The notes under the pieces were generated by a model, which saw only the letters and a list, made by a program, of their open reading frames with translations, made no database searches and was not told where the DNA came from. A program made the position numbers and the translations under genes. From Thermococci archaeon (GTDB taxonomy: Archaea > Methanobacteriota_B > Thermococci > Thermococcales > Thermococcaceae), in contig QMUI01000025.1 in assembly GCA_003660485.1 (NCBI GenBank), positions 1-8,747 on the forward strand: a stretch of DNA of 8,747 bases, written 5' to 3'. Below, piece after piece: positions 1 to 5,641 of this stretch; position 1 is the stretch's first letter, and the number at the start of each line of letters is the position of its first letter.

Positions 1-1021
1 CAATGACGACCGTGTTGAGCCCTATGCTGACACCTCCTCCTCTCCAGTCCCTTTGCCCGTGTCCCGTGCTTTCCGTACCGTAGACCTTCGCCCAGTAGTT
101 GTCCCACACGAACCCCTTGAATACCCCTTTCTCTATGAGCATCGTCTTTCTCGTTGGAACACCCTCACCATCAAACACGGCCTTAGCTATGCTCAGTTCA
201 TGGAATGTGTCATCGTACATCGTTATAACTTCACTCGCGATGCTCTCCCCAACCTTATCAGCTAGTGGTGTAGTCTTCTTCACTAACCTTTCACCGCTGA
301 AGGCCGGGAAGAGTGCGTAAAATAACAACCCTGACGTTGCCCAGGGGCCGAAGATTATTGGTACTTCCTCGTTCTTTGCTTCCTTGACCTTATAGGCCCA
401 CTGAACCTTTTGCACGCCTTTCTCAACTACCCTTTCAACGTCCAAGTTAAGGTTATCTTTAGCGTCAAACTCGAATATACCTGGGGTAACTACACCCTCC
501 TTTTTTCCAACGAACTCGAAGAACAGATGTGATTGACCGAGCTCTTGAGTTACGCTTATTCCCTGGGAGTTGTAAATCCCAATCTCAACCCAAGAAGCTC
601 CCGCGGATCCTCCGGCCACTGTTATGTGCTCATCTTTCTCTCTAGCTAGCTTTATTCCTTCGAGGACGAAGTTAACGAGCTTATCTGGCGAGACCTCCTT
701 TAGCTCTTCGTTAACCTTTGCCCTTTCTCTGTATTTTCCTGGGCTTGGGAGGGAGTGCCACTTTTCATCGGGGTTGTTAAGCTTGGCCATCTTTGCTGCT
801 GATTCTATGGCCCTCTTCACTTCTTCCTCATCGGCGGTGTCTATTATGGCGATTCCGATCCTCTTATCCTTAATTCCCCTGATTATCGTGACGATGTTTG
901 TTTTCGTCGAGGCCATTGATATTTCGTTCAGCTCAACCTCGACGCTTACGTCCCTTTCCCTCTGCACGACTATCTCAAGTTCGTCAAAAAACTTCTCACC
1001 GTACTTAATCAGCTCCTCCAT
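1..1021 (-). CDS. tldE: TldE/PmbA family protein, partner of TldD (partial, C-terminus beyond the window)
   Basis: The minus-strand reading frame is open from the start to the left edge, giving about 340 residues of a protein that is usually about 440, so roughly the last 100 are missing. Recognisable blocks are an internal FGPWATSGLL and, near the edge, FDGEGVPTRKT followed by STGHGQRDWRGGG. It lacks the HExxxH zinc motif, as expected for the TldE/PmbA half of the family. By family knowledge TldD and TldE form a heterodimeric cytosolic metalloprotease that trims unfolded or modified peptides, with TldD carrying the metal. Two starts are possible. The ATG at 1027 overlaps the tldD stop as TGATG, but its nearest GGAGG is 15 nt away. 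The ATG at 1021 has GGTGAT 4 nt upstream and is preferred. Either way it is co-transcribed and probably translationally coupled with tldD. No frameshift was seen on reading it through. Confidence 0.92.
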   Translation of the reverse strand, partial: MEELIKYGEKFFDELEIVVQRERDVSVEVELNEISMASTKTNIVTIIRGIKDKRIGIAIIDTADEEEVKRAIESAAKMAKLNNPDEKWHSLPSPGKYRERAKVNEELKEVSPDKLVNFVLEGIKLAREKDEHITVAGGSAGASWVEIGIYNSQGISVTQELGQSHLFFEFVGKKEGVVTPGIFEFDAKDNLNLDVERVVEKGVQKVQWAYKVKEAKNEEVPIIFGPWATSGLLFYALFPAFSGERLVKKTTPLADKVGESIASEVITMYDDTFHELSIAKAVFDGEGVPTRKTMLIEKGVFKGFVWDNYWAKVYGTESTGHGQRDWRGGGVSIGLNTVVI

Positions 1022-1026
1022 CTCCA

Positions 1027-2394
1027 TCACCCGATGAGAATTCCTCCATCGAACCTCATGTGGGGTCCGCCTGAGCTAACAAATGCCGTCTGTCCCTTTC
1101 CACAGAATCCAACCTCAAGCCCGAAGTCCTTACCTACTGCCGTTATCTTCTTCAGGGCCTCAATTGCAACTCCCGTGATTGAAGTATCCCTTATCGGTTC
1201 TGCGATTTCTCCGTTCCTTATCACATAGCCCTCCTGAATTCCCACCTGGAATGCTGAGTTGAGCTGGGCCTGTCCTCCCCTGAAGTCTACAACGTAGTAA
1301 CCGAACTTGATGTCCTCTATCATCTCCTCAAATGACCAGTCCCCAGGCTCAAAGATCGTGTTCCTCATCCTTATTATCGGTGGATACCTGTAGTCCTGGG
1401 CCCTTGCATGGCCGTTTGGCTCCATGTCCCATTTTGCAGCGTACTCCCTGTTCAGCATTATCTCCTTCAGTATTCCGTTCTCTATTATATGGATGTCCTT
1501 AACTGGCACTCCTTCATCGTCGTACTTGTCGTTTCCAAAGCCTCCCTCAACGTAGCGTTCGCTCATCGTTACGAACTCTGGAGCAATTTGCTTGCCCATG
1601 AGATCTTTGAATGGTGAGTTTATAGTGAGGTCAGCCTCAGCTAGGTGGCCGAGTGCTTCATGGGCTATAATCCCGACGACTATCGGGCCAGCAACTATTG
1701 GCCACTCCCCCCTCTTGGGAGCAACTCCCTCAAGCTGAGAGTGTAGTTTCCTCAAGAGCCTGTCCTTTACCTTCTCATTGGGCTCCTTCTCAGTCATGAG
1801 CTCCCAGCCGTAGTCAACGGCCCCGATGCTGTCTCTAGCCATAGCCAATCTTCCCTCTTTCTTTCCGGTAACGTAGACTCCTTGGTAGAGGTAGTTGTAG
1901 TCCCACTCTATTCTCGTTCCCTCGTTAGTTAGGAGTATCTTCTGGCCTCCTCCATCCTCGTACCTTATGTTAACGCTCTTTACTGCCTCATCCTCCTTGA
2001 GGAGCTTCTCAAGCTCCCTGAGGTGGCTAACTTTTTCTTCTATGTCGACTTCCCTGGGCTTGACTTTCATTCTGCTCTTAACAAAGTCCTCCACGGGCTT
2101 TATCTCCGCGAGCTTTATCTTTTCCTTCTTTGTTTCTGCCGCGGCCTTTGCAAGTTTATATGCCTCTTTAATTGCTTCCTCTAGCCTGCCTAGATCACTC
2201 GTAGAGGAGAAGCCCCAGGCTCCATTTGCGAGAACCCTAATGGCAACGCCCCTGGTTAGCTTTTCAGTAAAGCTCACGAAAACTCCGTCTTTAAGGTTCA
2301 GCGTTGTTTTCTTGAGGTTCTCGTATCTCAGCTCGATGTACTCTGCCTTGATATTTTCCTCGGCCCAGCGAAGGGCTTTTTCTAAGGCTTCCAT
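1027..2394 (-). CDS. tldD: TldD family zinc metalloprotease
   Basis: The product is 455 aa, the usual TldD length. The motif HEALGH at residues 245-250 is the HExxxH zinc-binding/catalytic helix. The conserved late cysteine lies in GFCGKGQ (Cys431), where the family places its third metal ligand. An N-terminal alpha/beta domain (about 1-200) precedes the catalytic half. The protein should act in the cytosol with TldE, degrading short or unstructured peptides; in bacteria the pair matures microcins and degrades the antitoxin CcdA (family knowledge). The chosen start (ATG 2394) has GGTGGTTCTT just upstream. The frame stays open upstream to an ATG at 2460, but that extension (MFKRLLYTTHYTPTVQ) crosses the promoter TATA box at about 2440-2447 and would lie before the transcript start. 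ATG 2406 has no ribosome site. The stop abuts tldE. Confidence 0.95.
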   Translation of the reverse strand: MEALEKALRWAEENIKAEYIELRYENLKKTTLNLKDGVFVSFTEKLTRGVAIRVLANGAWGFSSTSDLGRLEEAIKEAYKLAKAAAETKKEKIKLAEIKPVEDFVKSRMKVKPREVDIEEKVSHLRELEKLLKEDEAVKSVNIRYEDGGGQKILLTNEGTRIEWDYNYLYQGVYVTGKKEGRLAMARDSIGAVDYGWELMTEKEPNEKVKDRLLRKLHSQLEGVAPKRGEWPIVAGPIVVGIIAHEALGHLAEADLTINSPFKDLMGKQIAPEFVTMSERYVEGGFGNDKYDDEGVPVKDIHIIENGILKEIMLNREYAAKWDMEPNGHARAQDYRYPPIIRMRNTIFEPGDWSFEEMIEDIKFGYYVVDFRGGQAQLNSAFQVGIQEGYVIRNGEIAEPIRDTSITGVAIEALKKITAVGKDFGLEVGFCGKGQTAFVSSGGPHMRFDGGILIG

Positions 2395-2439
2395 AAGAAC
2401 CACCATTGACGTTTGTACAGTAGGTGTATAATGTGTTGT

Positions 2440-2458
2440 GTATAAAAGTCTTTTGAAC
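2440..2458 (-). promoter_or_regulatory. Archaeal BRE/TATA promoter for tldD-tldE
   Basis: On the minus strand a purine-rich TTCAAAAGA (BRE-like) is followed by CTTTTATAC (TATA box). A start about 25 bp downstream, near 2418, would give a leader of about 24 nt before ATG 2394, containing the GGTGGT ribosome site. Position and spacing are as expected for Thermococcales promoters. This is an inference from sequence only. Confidence 0.6.
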
Positions 2459-2537
2459 ATTTCGATATTGATCGAAGATAATTACTACTTAAAAAAGTTT
2501 TCTATTAAAATTTGCAATATCTTGATAATTTTCAAGA

Positions 2538-2559
2538 GAAAAGGTTATATATTATAAAA
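2538..2559 (+). promoter_or_regulatory. BRE/TATA promoter for the Cys-rich secreted protein cassette
   Basis: A BRE-like GAAAAGG leads into TTATATATTATAAAA. Either the first (2545-2552) or the second (2551-2559) TATA-like element would place transcription start at about 2574-2581. The leader is then about 20-25 nt before ATG 2599 and includes the strong GGGGAGG ribosome site at 2588-2594. This placement argues against the in-frame upstream starts at 2512 and 2563, which lie in or next to the promoter. Confidence 0.55.
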
Positions 2560-2598
2560 TCCATGAAATTAATTGCAAGAACATTATGGGGAGGACAT

Positions 2599-3291
2599 AT
2601 GAGGAAGGCAATTTTAGGGGCTATAGTGGCCCTTCTCCTTGTTGGAGCGTACGCCTCTTATGTCGTAAGTTATCCTAAGTATCCAAAGGTTGAAGGCTGT
2701 GTAAACCCATTTGCTGTAGTGAAGCCAGTAAGTAGAGTTCAGGAAAATTGGTCAAGGGTTCATGTATTCTTCAAACTTGTGACCAGTAGGGATTTTTGGA
2801 AGTTGGCTAAACCTTGGAACGTTGACTATTCTCATGTAAAGGTCGTTAAGCATACTCTCAAGTACAAGGGCGAGAATATAACAATGCTTGCCATGGGCAT
2901 TCCATTAAGGGATAGAAAGCATGTAGCAGTGCTTTATGAATTTTCAGATCCTGTTAGAGGTATAAAGACTGAAGGTTTTCTCATTAAAATGGTTGACAAC
3001 GTAACTGCAAAGACTATAGCGGTGACGACGAATGGAGTTGTTAGCACTACTGATACCTGCCCCCATGAATGTAATTCAGATTTCGACTGTCCGATTACTC
3101 ACTATTGTCATAAATTCTGCTGTAAAGTTGATACCGAAAAGGCAGCTCAATGTTGCTCGTGGTGCATATTTACGTGTGTGAATCCTTTCCTTTGTATAGT
3201 GTGCCTTGAAGTCGAATGTCCATGGTGTGTTCAGAATAATTGCTTGGAATTTGGTTCAGAATGTAAAGGAGGATGGGTTCCTGGGCCATAG
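2599..3291 (+). CDS. Secreted cysteine-rich protein, candidate bacteriocin-like precursor; function unknown
   Basis: I do not recognise this 230-aa protein as a named family. Residues 1-20 look like a Sec signal peptide or N-terminal anchor: MRK, then a hydrophobic ILGAIVALLLVGAYA with possible cleavage after AYA. Residues 25-150 form a mixed domain with one cysteine (C34) and three N-glycosylation sequons (N50, N93, N134), fitting export. Residues 154-222 hold 16 cysteines in two blocks. The first is C-x3-C-x5-C-x5-C-x3-CC (154-175). The second, more hydrophobic, is CC-x2-C-x3-C-x5-C-x2-C-x4-C-x2-C-x4-C-x6-C (185-222) and includes CSWC, CIVC and CPWC. The gene has its own promoter and a GGGGAGG site 4 nt before the start, and is followed at 11 bp by membrane protein genes. 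The overall build resembles halocin C8-type precursors (N-terminal domain plus Cys-rich C-terminal peptide), but that is analogy. A disulfide-rich surface protein or a metal-binding protein is also possible. Confidence 0.8.
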   Translation: MRKAILGAIVALLLVGAYASYVVSYPKYPKVEGCVNPFAVVKPVSRVQENWSRVHVFFKLVTSRDFWKLAKPWNVDYSHVKVVKHTLKYKGENITMLAMGIPLRDRKHVAVLYEFSDPVRGIKTEGFLIKMVDNVTAKTIAVTTNGVVSTTDTCPHECNSDFDCPITHYCHKFCCKVDTEKAAQCCSWCIFTCVNPFLCIVCLEVECPWCVQNNCLEFGSECKGGWVPGP

Positions 3292-3302
3292 GGGGGTTAG
3301 GA

Positions 3303-3638
3303 ATGGTAGGCACTAAAAGGAAGAATTTTAATTTCTATCTCCCTTTAATTTTTACCATACTACTTACTTTTTTGGCGGTTAAAAAAAGTAGCAACGTACT
3401 TGTTTTAGTGTTATTAGCCATCCTAGTTTCTTTTGTAATGTGGAGCATAATATGGCTGATTTGGAGAAAAATTTCAAATGTCTTTGTCTCTTATATGTTC
3501 GGTTTACTCATCTTTGTAACGTTTGTCATTTGCTATGGAACCCTAGTTGGGAAGGTTAGTCTTCGGGATATAACTATAATTATAGTTTTGGGTGCTACAA
3601 CTCTAGCCTTTGAACTCTGGCGATATTCGGGATCTTAG
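3303..3638 (+). CDS. Small four-helix membrane protein, unknown function
   Basis: The product is 111 aa from ATG 3303, preceded by GGGGG at 3292-3296. An upstream in-frame ATG at 3273 overlaps the previous gene, and its GGAGG touches the start codon with no spacing, so it is less likely. A short basic N-terminus (VGTKRK) is followed by four predicted membrane segments at about 12-27, 33-56, 63-84 and 90-105. The loop between helices 2 and 3 is basic (WRKIS). No catalytic motif is visible. It lies 11 bp after the Cys-rich gene and 11 bp before another small membrane protein, so the three probably share a transcript. Small hydrophobic proteins next to secreted peptides often confer self-protection or help export; here that is inference. 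Its 3' end is partly duplicated downstream (4060-4141). Confidence 0.75.
   Translation: MVGTKRKNFNFYLPLIFTILLTFLAVKKSSNVLVLVLLAILVSFVMWSIIWLIWRKISNVFVSYMFGLLIFVTFVICYGTLVGKVSLRDITIIIVLGATTLAFELWRYSGS
3572..3587. repeat. 16-bp perfect palindrome inside the first membrane protein gene
   Basis: AACTATAATTATAGTT reads the same on both strands. Its 10-bp core, TATAATTATA, recurs in the degraded copy at 4081-4090. It sits next to the position where that copy carries a 20-base deletion. As it lies in AT-rich coding DNA, chance is a fair explanation. Confidence 0.5.
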
Positions 3639-3649
3639 GGTGGGAGGAA

Positions 3650-4015
3650 ATGAGAGGGAGGAAATTTGCTCTTGGAACTTTAGCTTTTGTTTTCATTCTC
3701 TTATTTACTGGATACAGTGGAATTGTTACTGGAGAGTTTGAAAAGAATCCTATTCTCAATGTTGGAAAGGGACTCATAATAGCTTCTTCTGTTTTGTTAG
3801 CTCCATTTTTGATATCTTTTGCCTTATGGAAACAAAATAAGATAACTCTTGGAATTTTATTGGCGGTTCTGGTAGAGTTTATATGGGCTAGTGTCTCGTA
3901 TCTGCTGGGGTATGTTCAATATTCAAGGATGTATATAGAGGCAGCTGTGATTGGAGCTTTCTTTGTTTTGATGCTTCTCATATTAGGTAAACAAAAAATA
4001 GGGAACACAATTTAG
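3650..4015 (+). CDS. Small four-helix membrane protein, unknown function
   Basis: The product is 121 aa. The start ATG 3650 follows GGTGGGAGG closely (2 nt), 11 bp after the stop of the preceding gene. The N-terminus MRGRK is basic. Four hydrophobic segments lie at about 7-25, 40-60, 66-87 and 95-112, and a charged loop (LWKQNK) separates helices 2 and 3. The C-terminus is short and basic (GKQKIGNTI). Size, topology and the aromatic-basic loop after helix 2 parallel the upstream membrane protein (WLIWRKIS), so the two may be distant paralogs, although sequence identity is low by eye. No enzyme motif is seen. Role unknown; by context it belongs to the Cys-rich secreted protein cassette, perhaps in immunity or export (inference). 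Confidence 0.75.
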   Translation: MRGRKFALGTLAFVFILLFTGYSGIVTGEFEKNPILNVGKGLIIASSVLLAPFLISFALWKQNKITLGILLAVLVEFIWASVSYLLGYVQYSRMYIEAAVIGAFFVLMLLILGKQKIGNTI

Positions 4016-4141
4016 GATGAAAAATAAGAGTGTCAAATTTTTAGTGCTACAGCTTCTGTTATGGGTCCTTAGTTAGAGATTATAATTATAGCCTTGGGTA
4101 CTATGACTTTGGCATTTAAACTCTGGCAACATTATTTTTAG
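4016..4141 (+). pseudogene. Decayed remnant of a third small membrane protein gene (copy of the 3' end of the gene at 3303-3638)
   Basis: Bases 4081-4126 match 3575-3620 without gaps at 37 of 46 positions. They would encode IIIALGTMTLAFKLW against IIIVLGATTLAFELW. Just upstream, 4060-4076 matches 3534-3550 at 13 of 17 positions (CYGSLV against CYGTLV from 4057). Between the two blocks the copy lacks 20 bases, which breaks the frame. A short open frame from ATG 4017 (MKNKSVKFLVLQLLLWVLS, then stop) may be a leftover N-terminal piece. The homologous tail ends at TAG 4139-4141. In-frame stops at 4042 and 4070 also interrupt it, so no full product is possible. It directly follows the stop of the second membrane protein gene. 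Confidence 0.7.
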
Positions 4142-4167
4142 AGTTAAAGAGCAAAGAGTTTGGGAAA

Positions 4168-4668
4168 TTAATAAATCGAGATCCTCTTAACCCCTTCAAG
4201 CTTTGATAACTCATTTATTAGGTCCCCAGGAATTGGCTTCTCGGTGATTATCGTTAGCGTTGCCTCCGGATAGAGTTCAGGATCCTCTGCTATTGCCTGC
4301 ACAATGTTTATTCCCCTATCCGAGATCTTCTGAGCAACCTTTGCTAGAATTCCAATGGCCCGTGGTTCTGGCTCAATCTCAATAACTCCATAACCCACGT
4401 GCTTTCCAACGTACTTCATGTGCACCGTAGGCTCTAGGTTCATATATATCTCCCTAAGCTCTGGGGTCTTAAGGATCATAGCAACGGTTTCCTTGACTAC
4501 CCTCCTGTCAACGTTTAACGCCTTTGCGATCTTTGTGTATGGAACCTCGATTTCCCCTGCTTTTATCTTCATATCTTCAGAAACCTTTAAGCCATACCTA
4601 AGCAAGGTTTTTGCGATGAGTTTCCTAACTGGGTACTCGTCGAAATGATGTTCAATTTTCCCCCACAT
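4168..4668 (-). CDS. HTH and ACT domain protein, probable regulator of amino acid metabolism
   Basis: The product is 166 aa. Residues 40-66 (EVPYTKIAKALNVDRRVVKE region) look like a helix-turn-helix within an N-terminal winged-helix-like domain. Residues 93-166 form an ACT domain: YGVIEIE strand, then PRAIGILAKVAQKISDRGINI helix and turn, and a final KRISIY strand. ACT domains bind small ligands, usually amino acids, so an amino-acid-responsive DNA-binding regulator is the natural reading; neither ligand nor target can be read here. The start ATG 4668 has GGTGAT 5 nt upstream. The gene is convergent with the membrane protein cassette (27 bp beyond its remnant) and divergent from psmA. It matches in layout the archaeal proteins annotated as ACT-containing regulators of amino acid metabolism. 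Confidence 0.85.
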   Translation of the reverse strand: MWGKIEHHFDEYPVRKLIAKTLLRYGLKVSEDMKIKAGEIEVPYTKIAKALNVDRRVVKETVAMILKTPELREIYMNLEPTVHMKYVGKHVGYGVIEIEPEPRAIGILAKVAQKISDRGINIVQAIAEDPELYPEATLTIITEKPIPGDLINELSKLEGVKRISIY

Positions 4669-4829
4669 GCTCCATCACCACCATTAAAGTTCAGCATTCC
4701 ACTATTGGGTTCATCAGTATTAAAATGTTTCCATGCCCTCAAATATACCTTTGATGATAAAGGATAAAAGCAGTTAGAACGCGGAAGATATATAAAATCT
4801 CTTCCTGAGTATCAGTGGGGGGTGAAGAG
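4669..4829. promoter_or_regulatory. Divergent intergenic region between the ACT regulator and psmA
   Basis: These 161 bp contain oppositely facing promoter candidates. For psmA, GATATATAAAA at 4788-4798 lies about 37 bp before ATG 4830. For the ACT gene, ACATTTTAATAC on the minus strand (about 4717-4728) lies about 50 bp before ATG 4668. The first is a good TATA box; the second is weaker. The promoters are about 65 bp apart, so a regulator bound between them could affect both genes. No convincing operator repeat was found. Confidence 0.5.
4788..4798 (+). promoter_or_regulatory. TATA box for psmA and the exosome superoperon
   Basis: GATATATAAAA is preceded by the purine-rich GCGGAA (BRE-like). 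Start of transcription is expected near 4818, giving a very short leader of about 12 nt made up mostly of the GGGGTGA ribosome site. It is the only clear promoter seen upstream of the five-gene run. Confidence 0.65.
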
Positions 4830-5612
4830 ATGGCGTTTGTACCACCTCAAGCAGGATACGATAGAGCGATCACAGTTTTTAGTCCTGATGGAAGGCTATT
4901 CCAAGTAAACTATGCAAGGGAGGCAGTTAAAAGAGGGGCAACGGCTGTTGGGGTTAAATGCAACGAAGGTGTTGTTCTGGCTGTAGAAAAGAGGATAACG
5001 AGTAGGTTAATTGAGCCTGAGAGTTATGAAAAGATATTCCAAATTGATGATCACATAGCTGCAGCATCAAGTGGGATAATCGCTGATGCAAGAGTTCTGG
5101 TTAATAGGGCAAGGCTTGAGGCTCAGACTTACAGGCTTACTTATGGTGAGCCTGCTCCCCTCTCAGTGATAGTCAAGAAGATATGTGATTTGAAGCAAAT
5201 GCACACTCAGTACGGTGGGGTAAGACCCTTCGGTGCGGCCCTGCTAATGGCGGGGATTAATGACAGGCCTGAACTTTACGAAACGGATCCCAGTGGTGCA
5301 TACTTTGCTTGGAAGGCTGTTGCAATTGGAAGTGGCAGGAACACTGCAATGGCAATTTTCGAAGAGAAGTACAAGGACGATATGACGCTTGAAGATGCAA
5401 TAAAGCTTGCAATTTTAGCCTTAGCTAAGACAATGGAGAACCCAAGCGCTGATAATATTGAAGTTGCCGTAATAACGGTGCAGGACAAGAAATTTAGGAA
5501 GCTCTCGAAGGATGAGATCTCAAAGTACTTGGAGGAAGTCATGAAGGAGGTTGAGGAGGAAGAGGTTAAGGAGAAAGAGGAGGACTACTCCGAGCTTGAC
5601 AGCCACTATTAA
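4830..5612 (+). CDS. psmA: 20S proteasome alpha subunit
   Basis: The product is 260 aa, the typical archaeal length. The alpha-type signature at the N-terminus is clear: GYDRAI (9-14, the YDR gate motif), then [17 protein letters not shown] (17-33). Lys68 in SYEKIF is the inter-subunit pocket lysine that receives the C-terminal tails of the PAN ATPase. [11 protein letters not shown] (132-142) is also characteristic. There is no catalytic N-terminal threonine, as expected for an alpha subunit; seven copies form each outer ring and gate entry to the beta chamber. The C-terminus is strongly acidic ([21 protein letters not shown] region). ATG 4830 is chosen because GGGGGGTGA lies 4 nt upstream; the in-frame GTG at 4815 lies before or at the predicted transcript start. 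The beta subunit is not in the window. The gene leads the superoperon, 29 bp before SBDS. Confidence 0.97.
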   Translation: MAFVPPQAGYDRAITVFSPDGRLFQVNYAREAVKRGATAVGVKCNEGVVLAVEKRITSRLIEPESYEKIFQIDDHIAAASSGIIADARVLVNRARLEAQTYRLTYGEPAPLSVIVKKICDLKQMHTQYGGVRPFGAALLMAGINDRPELYETDPSGAYFAWKAVAIGSGRNTAMAIFEEKYKDDMTLEDAIKLAILALAKTMENPSADNIEVAVITVQDKKFRKLSKDEISKYLEEVMKEVEEEEVKEKEEDYSELDSHY

Positions 5613-5614
5613 CC

Positions 5615-5629
5615 TTATTTCTCTTTTTT
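5615..5629 (+). terminator. Possible T-tract terminator or attenuator between psmA and SBDS
   Basis: The 29-bp gap after psmA contains TTATTTCTCTTTTTT. Transcription in Thermococcales can end at runs of T on the non-template strand without a hairpin (general knowledge). Because no TATA box is visible for SBDS, read-through is needed for the downstream genes, so this is at most a partial stop that would make psmA mRNA more abundant than the exosome part. Confidence 0.3.
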
Positions 5630-5641
5630 GGGGTGGTGCCT

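Larger units (their letters stand above)
2395..2598. promoter_or_regulatory. AT-rich divergent intergenic region between tldD and the Cys-rich gene
   Basis: These 204 bp separate two divergent genes and hold one TATA box facing each way, about 100 bp apart. The stretch 2461-2535 between them is strongly AT-rich, with runs such as AAAAAAG and TATTAAAATTTG. I see no clear inverted repeat that could be called an operator. The region marks the boundary between core-type tldDE sequence and the AT-rich cassette that follows. Confidence 0.5.

Noticed and set aside
624..1037. Plus-strand open frame opposite tldE (137 aa), and similar ones at 1967-2431 and 34-320
   Set aside because: They are serine/phenylalanine-rich mirror frames of tldE and tldD, which have clear family motifs on the other strand.
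2395..2460. N-terminal extension of TldD from ATG 2460
   Set aside because: It spans the TATA box and the expected transcript start, and ATG 2394 has a ribosome site and gives the normal family length.
2512..2598. Upstream starts (2512, 2563) for the Cys-rich protein
   Set aside because: They lie within or just after the promoter and would bury the signal peptide; ATG 2599 has a strong GGGGAGG site.
4017..4076. Possible 19-aa peptide MKNKSVKFLVLQLLLWVLS as a real small gene
   Set aside because: There is no ribosome site, and it runs into sequence that is a frame-broken copy of the upstream membrane gene, so a pseudogene remnant explains it better.
4710..4808. Box C/D sRNA-like strings (TGATGA and CTGA) in the ACT-psmA intergenic region, on both strands
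   Set aside because: The boxes are imperfect, the D or D' partner is missing or badly spaced, and they overlap promoter and ribosome-site sequence.
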